From Streptomyces sp. SID13726 (GTDB lineage Bacteria > Actinomycetota > Actinomycetes > Streptomycetales > Streptomycetaceae), in assembly GCF_010548375.1 (NCBI RefSeq), contig NZ_JAAGLY010000003.1, positions 620,001-684,000 on the forward strand: DNA of 64,000 bases, given 5' to 3'. The notes under the pieces are model-generated. The model was not told the DNA's origin and made no database searches. It was given only the letters and a program-made list of their open reading frames with translations. The stretch's first letter is position 1. Each line of letters begins with the position of its first letter. The position numbers and the translations under genes were made by a program. Shown here one piece after another: positions 44,650-52,968 of the stretch.

Positions 44650-45369
44650 ATGACGACCGACACCCCCACCGGCACCGAGGAGCCGGCCCTCACGATCGAC
44701 GAGCTGGCCGCGCGGGCCGGGGTCACGGTCCGCACGGTCCGCTTCTACGGCACCCGGGGGCTGCTGCCACCACCGGTGATCGGTCCGCGCCGGGTCGGTC
44801 ACTACGGCCCTGAGCACGTGGCCCGACTGGCGCTGATCGAGGAGCTCCAGCACCAGGGCATGACGCTGGCGGCGATCGAGCGGTACATGCAGCAGCTGCC
44901 GGCCGAGCTGAGCGCCCACGACCTCGCGATCCACCGGGCCGTGGTCGCCTCCTGGGCACCGGACGTCGTGGAGCGGATGGACCCCGACGAGCTCCGGCGG
45001 CGGGCGGGGCGGGCGCTGGGCGACGACGAGCTGGAGCGGCTCGCCGCGATGGACGTGGTCCGGCGGGACGGCGACGCCTACCGGGTCGACCTGGGGCTGC
45101 TGCGGCTCGGTGTCGGGCTGCTCGACGTACCGTTGTCGCAGGAGGCGATCCTCGCGTCGCGGAAGGTGCTGATCGAGCACTCCCGGGCCGCGGCGCGCGA
45201 GTTGTCGCAGCTGTTCCGGGGCGAGGTGGCCCAACGCGACGCGCAGGACGTCAAGTCGCTGTCCGCGCACATGGAACCGCTCGTCGTCCAGGCCCTGCTG
45301 ACGACCTTTCAGCGGTCCCTGAAGGAGGAGCTTCGGGAGTGGACGTCAGAGGTAGGCGGAGCCTCCTGA
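44650..45369 (+). CDS. MerR-family transcriptional regulator
   Basis: The 239-residue protein has an N-terminal winged HTH (LTIDELAARAGVTVRTVRFYGTRGLLPPP, GHYGPEHVARLALIEELQHQGMTLAAIERYM). This is followed by a 150-residue effector domain rich in Leu, Glu and Arg with no Cys, so it is not a metal sensor of the MerR/CueR kind. The start is ATG 44650. It probably controls the divergent permease and itself through the iterons and inverted repeat between them. Its 3' end overlaps the SDR gene tail-to-tail by 24 bp. Confidence 0.9.
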   Translation: MTTDTPTGTEEPALTIDELAARAGVTVRTVRFYGTRGLLPPPVIGPRRVGHYGPEHVARLALIEELQHQGMTLAAIERYMQQLPAELSAHDLAIHRAVVASWAPDVVERMDPDELRRRAGRALGDDELERLAAMDVVRRDGDAYRVDLGLLRLGVGLLDVPLSQEAILASRKVLIEHSRAAARELSQLFRGEVAQRDAQDVKSLSAHMEPLVVQALLTTFQRSLKEELREWTSEVGGAS

Positions 45370-46071
45370 CACGTTGAGGGTCTGCCCGGTGAGGAAGTCG
45401 CTGCCCTTGTCGACGACGTAGAGGAGCGTCGAGACCAGGTCGGCCGGTTCCTGCGTCCGCTCGACGACCTGTCCGGAACGCACCTGCTCGAAGCCGCCGT
45501 CCGCGCCCACCGTCCGCTCGGCGGTGGCGGTACGGACCATGCTGGGCGCGATGGCGTTGACCGTGATGCCGTAGGGCGCGACGGCGGCGGCGAGCGAGCG
45601 GGTGAAGCCGATCAGGCCCATCTTCGAGGAGACGTACGGGACCATGGCGGGCGGTGCGGTGAGCACGGCCGCGGAGGCGATGTTGACGATCCGGCCCCAC
45701 CCGGCCGCCTTCAGATACGGCAGCGCGGCACGCGTCACCAGGAACGGCGCCTCCAGGTTGACCCGCATGACCCGGCGCCAGTCCTCGAGCGTGGTCTCCT
45801 CGAAGGGTTTCGCCGGGTACACACCGGCGTTGTTGACCACCACGTGCAGGGTGCCGAACCGGTCGACGATCTGTTCCAGGCCCTCCTCCACCGCGCCCGG
45901 GTCGGTGGCGTCCCCGACCAACTCCACGTAGTCCAGGATCTGTTCGGCGGTCTCCGACTGCGGTTCCAGGTCGAGTCCCGCGACCCGGTAGCCGCGCCCG
46001 GCGAGCGCGACGGCGAACTCCCGTCCGAGGCCCTGTGCCGCTCCGGTCACCAGGGCGGTACGCGTCTCCAT
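45346..46071 (-). CDS. Short-chain dehydrogenase/reductase
   Basis: The 241-residue classical SDR has TGAAQGLG for cofactor binding, VNNAGVYP, NIASAAV (Ser) and YVSSK (Tyr/Lys). The acidic residue after beta-2 (GLDLEPQ) suggests NAD+ preference. C-terminal LTGQTLNVSGGSAYL is typical. It is divergent from the ABC importer operon, with an IclR-type palindrome in the shared gap, so it may act on the imported substrate. The start is ATG 46071; the frame to 46428 is shadow sequence. Confidence 0.92.
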   Translation of the reverse strand: METRTALVTGAAQGLGREFAVALAGRGYRVAGLDLEPQSETAEQILDYVELVGDATDPGAVEEGLEQIVDRFGTLHVVVNNAGVYPAKPFEETTLEDWRRVMRVNLEAPFLVTRAALPYLKAAGWGRIVNIASAAVLTAPPAMVPYVSSKMGLIGFTRSLAAAVAPYGITVNAIAPSMVRTATAERTVGADGGFEQVRSGQVVERTQEPADLVSTLLYVVDKGSDFLTGQTLNVSGGSAYL

Positions 46072-46110
46072 GCGCCGAGTGTGACGACCCGTCAGGCGCG
46101 CGGCAAGGGC

Positions 46111-46131
46111 GCATTCCACTCGCTGGAACGC
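46111..46131. promoter_or_regulatory. Palindrome between the SDR and ABC importer genes
   Basis: GC-A-TTCCA-N5-TGGAA-C-GC spans 46111-46131 with one mismatched pair. TTCCA/TGGAA half sites with a short spacer resemble sites bound by IclR-family proteins, and an iclR-type gene closes this cluster at 50255-50995. The link is inferred. Confidence 0.45.
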
Positions 46132-46208
46132 CGCTGTTGCCGCCCGGGTCCGTGGCGTCGACGCTGCGGGGCGATGCCAGCAGCCGCTTGCTACGGGAGC
46201 CGTGCCCG

Positions 46209-47237
46209 ATGACCGAGACCGAGCGTGCCGTGGACGACGCCGAGCGCGCCCGCGAACAGGCCGGCGGGCGGCGCCGGTCGCGTCCGTCGCCGCGCCGGCT
46301 GGTGCGGGACGAGCTGGGTGTGCTGCTGGTGCTGGGGCTGCTGATCGCCGGGATCGGCATCCCGTACCCGGACTTCCTCGACACCGGCAACCTGCTGTCG
46401 ACGGCCCACAACTCGGTCTACATCTCACTGATGGCGTGCGGGATGGTCTTCGCGCTCGCCATGCGCGAGGTCGACCTGTCGGTGGGCGGCAGTTACGCCA
46501 TGTGCCTGGTCGTCGGGGCGCTGCTGATCCGGGACGGGACGGCGCCCTGGCTGGCGGTGCCGGTGGTGCTGGCCACCGGTATCGCCGCCGGCGTGTTCAA
46601 CGCGCTGGTCACGACGGTCCTCGCGCTGCCGTCGTTCATCGTGACGCTGGGCACGCTGCTGCTCTTCCGGGGTGTCGGCCTGGCCCTCGCCGACGGCAAG
46701 CAGATCACCGATCTGCCGCTGGACGACTCGTTCTTCACCTTCGCGGGCGGCGACCCCGGCGGGGTGCCGTTCGCGCTGTGGGTACTGCTCGCGGTGGTCG
46801 TCGTCCTGGCGGTGGTGCTCGCCCGCACCCGGTTCGGGGCCCGGGTGCGGGCGATCGGCTCCAACCCGGACGCGGCCGCCTTCAGCGGTATCCCGGTGGT
46901 CCGCACCCGCGTCCAGGCCCTCGCCCTGTCCGGCCTGACCACGGCGTGCGCCGCCACCCTCGCCCTCGCCTTCTACGGCGCGGGCGACCCGACCCTCGGC
47001 CAGGGCTACGAGCTCCAGGCCATCGCCGCCTGCATCATCGGCGGCACCCCGCTGGTCGGCGGCCGGGGCTCGGTGGTCGGCGCGGTGGCGGGGGCGATGA
47101 TCCTCTCGGTCGTCGCCGCCGGGCTGGTCTTCTTCGAAGTCCCCATCAACTGGACGTCGTTCGCGACCGGCGGGGTCATCCTCGTCGCGGTCGCGGCCGA
47201 CAGCGCGCTGCGGCGCGGTGGACGCCGTCGCAAGTGA
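46209..47237 (+). CDS. Sugar ABC importer permease (RbsC-like)
   Basis: This is a 342-residue membrane permease with a charged N-terminal leader of about 35 residues and eight to ten helices. AMREVDLSVGGSYAMCLVVGALL, LPSFIVTLGTLLLFRGVGLALADG and GGRGSVVGAVAGAMIL are characteristic of the ribose/xylose/autoinducer-2 class. The start is ATG 46209 (GGGAG 9 nt upstream). It is followed by a 281-bp inverted-repeat element, then the binding protein and ATPase genes. One permease probably works as a homodimer. Confidence 0.92.
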   Translation: MTETERAVDDAERAREQAGGRRRSRPSPRRLVRDELGVLLVLGLLIAGIGIPYPDFLDTGNLLSTAHNSVYISLMACGMVFALAMREVDLSVGGSYAMCLVVGALLIRDGTAPWLAVPVVLATGIAAGVFNALVTTVLALPSFIVTLGTLLLFRGVGLALADGKQITDLPLDDSFFTFAGGDPGGVPFALWVLLAVVVVLAVVLARTRFGARVRAIGSNPDAAAFSGIPVVRTRVQALALSGLTTACAATLALAFYGAGDPTLGQGYELQAIAACIIGGTPLVGGRGSVVGAVAGAMILSVVAAGLVFFEVPINWTSFATGGVILVAVAADSALRRGGRRRK

Positions 47238-47240
47238 CCT

Positions 47241-47521
47241 GGGGGGTGTCGTTTGGATCAGGTCGGCTGCTGTGAGGAACGGTGCGTCCCGGCGGAGCCG
47301 AGCGGGGTCTGGTGCGTGCCGGCTGCGAGGCGGAGGAGCCGTGTCGATCAGCCGCTGCCGCGGCGGGCGACGCGATGGGGCCCCTCCCGCGCGAGGTTGC
47401 TTCGAGCGTGGGGGAGTCGGCGACCGACGACAACGCCGCTGGGGGTCCCCCGCGCCCTTGAGGCTGTGGGGGAGTGCGTGCCAGCCCCCGCGACGCCGGA
47501 CTGATCCGAACGACACCCCCC
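47241..47521. mobile_element. 281-bp MITE-like element with 21-bp terminal inverted repeats
   Basis: The ends 47241-47261 and 47501-47521 are inverted repeats matching at 20 of 21 positions, extending inward with further partial matches. The element begins 4 bp after the permease stop and ends just before the ribosome site of the lipoprotein gene. It has no convincing ORF but contains G-run/C-run stems (for example GGGGGTCCCCC near 47442-47452). ACCT occurs on both sides (47237-47240 and 47524-47527), offset by 2 bp, so a target duplication is possible but unclear. The GTGTCGTTTGGATCA-type end recalls repeats common in Streptomyces. Confidence 0.65.
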
Positions 47522-47537
47522 AAACCTGGAGGCCGTG

Positions 47538-48599
47538 ATGCAACCCCGATTCCGTACGGTGTCCGCGGCGCTCGGTGCGCTGCTGCTGGTCGGTGCCGCA
47601 GGCTGTGGGGGCGGCGGTTCCGGCAAGGGCGACAAGTTGAGCATGGGCATCGCGGTCGCCAACATCTCGCTCAACTTCGCCCACGAGATGGTGCTGGGCG
47701 CGGAGAGCGCCGCGAGCCACGCGGGGGATGTCGACTTCAAGGCCGTGGGGCCGCCCAACACGGACGGGCCCGCCGAGGTGCAGCTGTTCCAGAACCTGAC
47801 CACGCGGGCCAAAGACGGCATCGTGCTGGAGAACCTGGATCCGCCGATCTTCACCCGGCCCGCAGCGCAGGCCGTCGACAAGGGCATCCCGATCGTCGCC
47901 CTGGACACCTCCCCCACCGACGGCAGCAAGGTGGGCTTCTACGTCGGCAACGACAACTACGCGCTGGGCGAGTTGATGGCCAAGGAGGCCCTGAAGCGGC
48001 TCGGCGCCGATCCGAAGGGCGAGGTCGCCATCGGGGTGCCGAACCCGGGGACGCCGGTGCTGGACAACCGGGCGAAGGGGATCGCCGACACGTTCAGGAA
48101 GGAGGCGCCGGGGGTGAAGGTGGTCGGGCCCTTCCAGACGTACAGCGATCCCGGGCAGAACTACAGCAGTTGGTCGGCGCAGGTCAACGCGCACCCGAAC
48201 GCGCTCGCCTTCCTCGGCGTCGGGGACGCCGACAGCTACAACCTCGCCAAGATCAAGAAGGCGGAGAACGGCAAGTGGCTGACCGCCGGTTTCGACGTCG
48301 ACCCGAAGACCCTGGACGCGGTCAAGGACGGCTCGAACTTCGTCACCATCGACCCGCAGCACTTCCTCAAGGGCTATCTGTCGACCGCGATCCTGATCGA
48401 GTCGGTGCGCGAGAAGGACGGCAAGCTGCCCGACGGCTGGTTCCTCTCCCCCGGCGGGGTCGTCGACTCCTCCAACATCGACGAGATCATCGCCCGCCAG
48501 AAGTCGGCGAAGGCGGCCTACGACTGGTACACGCCGACCATCGACAAGCTCCTCGGCGACCAGGGCGCGCAGATGAAGCCGCTCAAGGACGCCCGCTGA
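47538..48599 (+). CDS. Sugar ABC importer substrate-binding lipoprotein
   Basis: The 353-residue periplasmic-binding-protein fold (type I, RbsB-like) starts at ATG 47538 with GGAGG 5 nt upstream. A lipoprotein signal ends in LLLVGAAGC (lipidated Cys), then a Gly-rich linker. Binding-fold landmarks include GIVLENLDPP, GIPIVALDTSP and ALAFLGVGDAD. It captures a sugar or related polyol outside the membrane for the adjacent permease and ATPase. The ligand is unknown. Confidence 0.92.
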   Translation: MQPRFRTVSAALGALLLVGAAGCGGGGSGKGDKLSMGIAVANISLNFAHEMVLGAESAASHAGDVDFKAVGPPNTDGPAEVQLFQNLTTRAKDGIVLENLDPPIFTRPAAQAVDKGIPIVALDTSPTDGSKVGFYVGNDNYALGELMAKEALKRLGADPKGEVAIGVPNPGTPVLDNRAKGIADTFRKEAPGVKVVGPFQTYSDPGQNYSSWSAQVNAHPNALAFLGVGDADSYNLAKIKKAENGKWLTAGFDVDPKTLDAVKDGSNFVTIDPQHFLKGYLSTAILIESVREKDGKLPDGWFLSPGGVVDSSNIDEIIARQKSAKAAYDWYTPTIDKLLGDQGAQMKPLKDAR

Positions 48600-48600
48600 G

Positions 48601-50103
48601 ATGACGTACGGCGACATCCTGGTGGCGCGGGACCTGGTCAAGTCGTACGGCGGCGTACGGGCGTTGGACGGGGCCGGCATCCGGCTGCGGGGTGGCGAGG
48701 TGCACGCGCTGGTCGGTGAGAACGGGGCGGGCAAGTCGACCCTGGTACGGATACTGTCCGGGTCGCTCGCGCCGGACGAAGGCACGGTCGAGTCGGGCGG
48801 GATGGAGTCGGGTGAGGCGGAGTCAGGTGAGGACGCCCAGATCGCGACCGTGTCCCAGGAGTTGAGCCTCTTCCCGGACCTGTCCGTGCGGGAGAACCTC
48901 TTCCCGTACCGTCCGCCGCGCCGCTTCGGACTGCTCGACCGGGGTGCCATGGACCGGGCGGCCCGGCCCGTTCTCGCGGAACTGGGACTCGACGTCGACC
49001 TGGACACCGAACTCGGCGAACTCCCGCTCGCCGACCAGCAGTTGACGGAGATCGCACGGGCCCTGCTGCTCCGCCCGCGCCTGCTGATCCTGGACGAGCC
49101 GACCTCGGCGCTCCCGGCCACCGCCGTCGACCGCCTCGAACAGGTGCTGCGCACGCTCACCGGGCGGGGCATCGCCGTCCTGTACGTCACCCACTTCCTG
49201 GAGGAGGTCATGCGGATCGCCCAGCGGGTGACCGTGCTTCGGGACGGCCGGGTCGCTCTGGCGGGGGTGCGCCGGGAGGAGGTGGACGTGCCCGAGCTGG
49301 TGACGGCGATGCTCGGCGGACGGCCCGAGCAGCCGGCCCGAAGGGCGCGGGCCGCGGTCGATCTGCCGCCGCCGGTGGTGCTGTCCGGGGTGAGCGTGCC
49401 GGGCCGGCTCGCCGACGTGACCTTCACCGTGCGGGCGGGTGAGGTGGTCGGGGTCGCCGGGCTCCAAGGGGCGGGCCATCTCGACGCGTTGGAGGTGGTG
49501 TGCGGGCGCGCGGACGTCTCGGCGGGCCGGGTGGACGAGGGCGGCCGGGGCCTGCCGCACTCGCTGCGGGCGGCGGTGCGGGCAGGCGTGGCCTTCGTGC
49601 CGAGCGACCGCAAGCGGTACGGGCTGATGGTGGACCGTACGGTGTGGGAGAACACCACCGCGGTGAGCTGGCTGGCGCTGGGGCGGGGCGGGTTCATGCC
49701 GTCCCGGTCCGAACTCGTGCGGCACACACGAGATCTGACGGAGCGTCTGCGACTGCGGGGCGGGCCCTACGACGTAACGGCCCGGCTGTCCGGCGGCAAC
49801 CAGCAGAAGGTCGTGTTCGCCAAGTGGCTGGCGACGGAGCCGAGGATCGTGGTGCTGGACGATCCCACCCGGGGCGTCGACGTCGGCGTACGGAGCGAAA
49901 TGCACCGGATCGTCGGCGAGTTGGCGGCGGGCGGGGCGGCCGTACTCCTGGCGTCGACGGATCTCGCGGAGCTGACGGAGATCTGCGATCGGGTGCTGGT
50001 GTTCGTGCGGGGGCGGCTGGTGGGTGAGGTGCACGGGGAACGGCTGACCGAGCACGCGTTGGCGGTGGCGATGCAGCAGGGGGCGGCCGACGAACCGGAG
50101 TGA
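48601..50103 (+). CDS. Sugar ABC importer ATPase with two ABC domains (RbsA-like)
   Basis: The 500-residue protein has tandem nucleotide-binding domains. Domain 1 has an intact Walker A (GENGAGKST) and Walker B (LLILDEPTSAL) with a weak signature (LPLADQQLTEIA). Domain 2 has a degenerate Walker A (GLQGAGHLDAL) but a good signature (LSGGNQQKV), the normal asymmetry for RbsA/MglA. A low-complexity insert (ESGGMESGEAESGEDAQ) sits near residue 60. The ATG follows the lipoprotein stop by one base. The gene ends in an array of tandem repeats shared with the convergent iclR gene. Confidence 0.93.
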   Translation: MTYGDILVARDLVKSYGGVRALDGAGIRLRGGEVHALVGENGAGKSTLVRILSGSLAPDEGTVESGGMESGEAESGEDAQIATVSQELSLFPDLSVRENLFPYRPPRRFGLLDRGAMDRAARPVLAELGLDVDLDTELGELPLADQQLTEIARALLLRPRLLILDEPTSALPATAVDRLEQVLRTLTGRGIAVLYVTHFLEEVMRIAQRVTVLRDGRVALAGVRREEVDVPELVTAMLGGRPEQPARRARAAVDLPPPVVLSGVSVPGRLADVTFTVRAGEVVGVAGLQGAGHLDALEVVCGRADVSAGRVDEGGRGLPHSLRAAVRAGVAFVPSDRKRYGLMVDRTVWENTTAVSWLALGRGGFMPSRSELVRHTRDLTERLRLRGGPYDVTARLSGGNQQKVVFAKWLATEPRIVVLDDPTRGVDVGVRSEMHRIVGELAAGGAAVLLASTDLAELTEICDRVLVFVRGRLVGEVHGERLTEHALAVAMQQGAADEPE

Positions 50104-50133
50104 CCGGGCCCGGGCCGGGGCTGGTTCAGGCCC

Positions 50134-50280
50134 GGCAGGGTGCTGGTGGGTTTCGGACCGGCGGGTGCTCGTCGGTATCAGACGGGCAGGGTGCTGGTCG
50201 GTTTCAGACAAGCAGGGTCCTGGTGAGTTCAGGCCGACAGGGTTCTGGTGGGTGTCAGGCCGACAGGGTTCTCGTCAGTG
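50134..50280. repeat. Degenerate tandem repeat array at the 3' end of the iclR-type gene
   Basis: About six units of 24-28 bp with core GACAGGGTNCTGGTNGGTNTCAG run from 50134 to about 50280. The last one and a half copies lie inside the 3' end of the IclR-type gene (stop at 50255), so the array looks like repeated copying of that end into the 151-bp gap. Confidence 0.75.
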
Positions 50281-50995
50281 CCCGTGCCGCCGCGCACACG
50301 CGGGCGCCGATGCGGTCCATGTCGAGCCGTCGGGTGCCGCCGGTGACGGAGATCGCGGCGACCGGGCGGGAGTCGGGGCCCCGCGCGTAGACGGGGGCGG
50401 CGACCGCCGAGACGCCGATCTCGGCCTCCTCCAGGTTGACGCCGTAGCCACGGGCCCGGGTGCGGGCGAGGTCGCGGGCCAACTGGCCGGGCAGGACCAG
50501 GGTGCGCGGGGTCAGCCGGGGCAGCGCGCGGCCCGGTGGGCTGGGGTCCAGGGCGAGGAAGACCTTGCCGGTGGCGGTGCAGTGGGCGGGAAGCCGACCA
50601 CCGGTGCGGGAGACGATCGGGGTGGCGCGGCGGCCGGTGACCTTCTCCAGGAACAGGGTGTCGGTGCCGTCCGGGACGGCCAGGTGGACGTTCTCGTGGG
50701 TCGCCTCGTGCAGATCGCCGAGGTACGGCAGCGCCGCGTCCCTCAACTCCCGCACGGACGGCGCCGACTGGCCCAGCACGAACAGCGCGAGCCCGACACG
50801 GTAGCCGCCCTCCCCGGTGCGCTCGACGAGCCCGAGCCGGACCAGTTCGCCGATCAGCCGGTGCGCGGTGGGTTTCGGCAGGCCGGTGCGCAGGGCGGCT
50901 TCGGCGAGGGAGAGGGCGGTGTCGGACTCGCCGCAGACACGCAGCAGCGCGGCTCCGCGGGCTAGCACCGACTTCGGCGGCCGACCGTCCGTCAT
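50255..50995 (-). CDS. IclR-family transcriptional regulator
   Basis: The 246-residue regulator has an N-terminal winged HTH (GAALLRVCGESDTALSLAEAALRTGLPKPTAHRLIGELV). Its C-terminal IclR effector domain (about 75-245) includes CTATGKVFLA, YGVNLEEAEIGVSAVAAPV and AISVTGGT. It probably controls the ABC importer and SDR through TTCCA/TGGAA-type sites. It ends within a tandem repeat array, so the last residues (ALTRTLSA) may be recent. It is followed upstream by a 57-bp gap to the ThDP-enzyme gene in the same direction. Confidence 0.92.
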   Translation of the reverse strand: MTDGRPPKSVLARGAALLRVCGESDTALSLAEAALRTGLPKPTAHRLIGELVRLGLVERTGEGGYRVGLALFVLGQSAPSVRELRDAALPYLGDLHEATHENVHLAVPDGTDTLFLEKVTGRRATPIVSRTGGRLPAHCTATGKVFLALDPSPPGRALPRLTPRTLVLPGQLARDLARTRARGYGVNLEEAEIGVSAVAAPVYARGPDSRPVAAISVTGGTRRLDMDRIGARVCAAARALTRTLSA

Positions 50996-51052
50996 GGACC
51001 GATGATCGACCCGGGCGGGCGGGGTGACAAGACGCCGGTTCCTGTGAGTCCG

Positions 51053-52681
51053 CTATCCCCGCAGCGGTACGTCGACGAGGAGCGGCCCGGTGAGTTCGCC
51101 CGCTCCGGCGACGAGTTCGGCGAGATGGGTCGCGCTCTCCGCCCGTGTCGCGTCGACGCCGAAGAAGGCGGCCGCCCGGGTGAAGTCCAGGGGGCCCAGT
51201 TCGGTGCCGGGGCAGGGGCCCTCAACGCCCATCGCCCGGTAGGTGTCCTGGAGGGTGCGGTAGACGCCGTTGTTCATCACCACGAACAGGACGGGGGTGT
51301 GCTGGCGGGCCGCGCTCCACAGGCCCTGGAGGCCGAAGAGGGTGCAGCCGTCGCCCAGGACCGCGACGACCGGGCGGTGCGGTTCGGCGAGGGAACGGCC
51401 CACGGCGGCGCCGATGCCCCAGCCCAGGCCGCCGCCGACGGTGTGGGTGTAGCTGCCGGGGCTTTCGAGCCGTACGTGCCGGCGGAGCAGGAGGCCGACG
51501 GTGATCGCCTCCTCGACGACCACGGCGTCCGGCGGCAGCGCGCTCGCCACGGCGTGGGCGCCGGCCCAAGGAGCCAGCGGCGCCGGGGAGTAGGCGGCCC
51601 GGGCCGCGGCGTCGGCACGCTCGCGGTCCGCGGTGTGCTGTTCACCGGCGCGCAGGACGCGGGCCTTCGCCGTGTGTTCGGGCACCCGGTCGCGCAGCAG
51701 GTCCGCCAGACGGTGCAGGGAGGGGCCGAGGGCGCCCACGAGACCGGTGTCGGCCGGGAAGTTGCGGCCGATCTCGTCCGGGTCGGAGTCCAGCTGTACG
51801 ACCGTGAGGCCGGGCGGCAGGGCGGGGCCCGGGGTGTAGTGGTGGGGGGTGAAGGCGTGGGCGCCCGCGATCAGGACGGTGTCGTACGCGGCCAGGGCGG
51901 CGCGGATCGCGTCGTGGCGGGGTGGCAGCATGCCCGCGTAGAGGGGGTGCGTGGTCGGGAAGTTGAGCGCGTCCGCCATCGGCTGGTGGTGGACCGGCGC
52001 GCCGCAGGTCTCGGCCGTGCGGATCAACGCGCCCAGCGCGTCCTCGCGGGCCACTCCGTCGCCGGCGACGATCGCCGGGCGGGCCGCCGAGCCCAGGAGG
52101 AACGCGGCGCGTTCGATGCCGGGGGCCGGGCCCAGCGGGGGTGTGGGGGTGCGGGGCGGGATCTCCACTTCCGTCTCCTCCTGGAGGAGGTCCATGGGGA
52201 TCGAGAGGAACACCGGGCCCGCGGGCGGGCGTCGGGCCAGCGCGAAGGCTCTGCGGAGGGCCAGCGGGAGGTCCCGGGCGTGCTGGATGTCGTACGTCGC
52301 CTTCACCGCCGGGGTGGCCAGGCCGATGAGGTCGCCGGAGAGCATGGGGTCCTGCTGGAGATGGCGGCGGTCCTGCTGGCCTGCGGTGACCACCAAGGGG
52401 GTGCGGGAGCGGCGGGCGTTGAGGAGGCCGATGAGGCCGTTGGCGAGGCCGGCCGCGATGTGGAGGCTGACGAAGGCGGGGCGGGCGGTGGCTCTCGCGT
52501 AGCCGTCGGCCATGGCCACGACGGAGCCCTCGTGTACTCCCAGGACGTACTCGGGGGCGTTGTCCTGCTGTGCGAGTGCGGCGAGGAAGGGGAGTTCGGT
52601 GGTGCCGGGGTTGCCGAAGATTCGGTCCACGCCCTCGTCTCGGAGGATGTCCAGGACGGCGAGGGCGGGGCGGTGACGCAT
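51053..52681 (-). CDS. ThDP-dependent enzyme, benzoylformate decarboxylase-like
   Basis: The 542-residue protein has three domains. The N-terminal Pyr domain has GNPGTTELPFLAAL and the activating Glu in GVHEGSVVAMADGYAR. The LHIAAGLANGL segment carries the His expected in benzoylformate decarboxylase rather than acetolactate synthase. The C-terminal PP domain has VLGDGCTLFGLQGLW...VVMNNG (GDG-NN). A 2-oxoacid decarboxylase role on an aromatic or branched substrate is the best guess. Between its ATG at 52681 and the FadJ-type stop is a region of dispersed palindromes. Confidence 0.8.
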   Translation of the reverse strand: MRHRPALAVLDILRDEGVDRIFGNPGTTELPFLAALAQQDNAPEYVLGVHEGSVVAMADGYARATARPAFVSLHIAAGLANGLIGLLNARRSRTPLVVTAGQQDRRHLQQDPMLSGDLIGLATPAVKATYDIQHARDLPLALRRAFALARRPPAGPVFLSIPMDLLQEETEVEIPPRTPTPPLGPAPGIERAAFLLGSAARPAIVAGDGVAREDALGALIRTAETCGAPVHHQPMADALNFPTTHPLYAGMLPPRHDAIRAALAAYDTVLIAGAHAFTPHHYTPGPALPPGLTVVQLDSDPDEIGRNFPADTGLVGALGPSLHRLADLLRDRVPEHTAKARVLRAGEQHTADRERADAAARAAYSPAPLAPWAGAHAVASALPPDAVVVEEAITVGLLLRRHVRLESPGSYTHTVGGGLGWGIGAAVGRSLAEPHRPVVAVLGDGCTLFGLQGLWSAARQHTPVLFVVMNNGVYRTLQDTYRAMGVEGPCPGTELGPLDFTRAAAFFGVDATRAESATHLAELVAGAGELTGPLLVDVPLRG

Positions 52682-52968
52682 GGGGGCTCCTCCGTGGGGG
52701 CGGGAAGGTGCGACCGGCTCGCTGGCCAGCGTCGGGGAGGTGGGGGTGGGGCGGCAAGGGGGGCGTGTCGCTGAGCGGTATGGGTTGGTGCCGGGCTTTT
52801 TTCGCCCCCGCCGCCCCTACCCGTCCCATCCCCAGGGGCTGCTGCCCCTTCGACCCCGCCGCTCCTGGGGGCTGCGCCCCCAGACCCCCCCCATCGGCCC
52901 TCAAGGGGCCTCGTCCTCAAACGCCGGACGGGCTGGAACAGCCCAAGCCCGGCGTTCGAGACTCCCTC
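52682..52968. repeat. Intergenic region with Streptomyces-type palindromic repeats
   Basis: This 287-bp gap contains CTGGGGGC-TGC-GCCCCCAG (52865-52883) and nested inverted repeats AACGCCGG/CCGGCGTT (52920-52927, 52949-52956) around GGGCTG/CAGCCC (52930-52944). These sequences are dispersed 3'-end elements I recall from many Streptomyces genomes. They follow the FadJ-type gene and probably terminate it. The remaining part (52682-52860) is C-rich with no assigned promoter. Confidence 0.65.

Noticed and set aside
47241..47521. Small protein gene inside the inverted-repeat element
   Set aside because: Short open frames exist, but none has a good ribosome site or recognisable sequence.
46425..49727. 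Minus-strand ORF of 1100 codons
   Set aside because: It is antisense to the ABC permease, lipoprotein and ATPase genes and crosses the inverted-repeat element.
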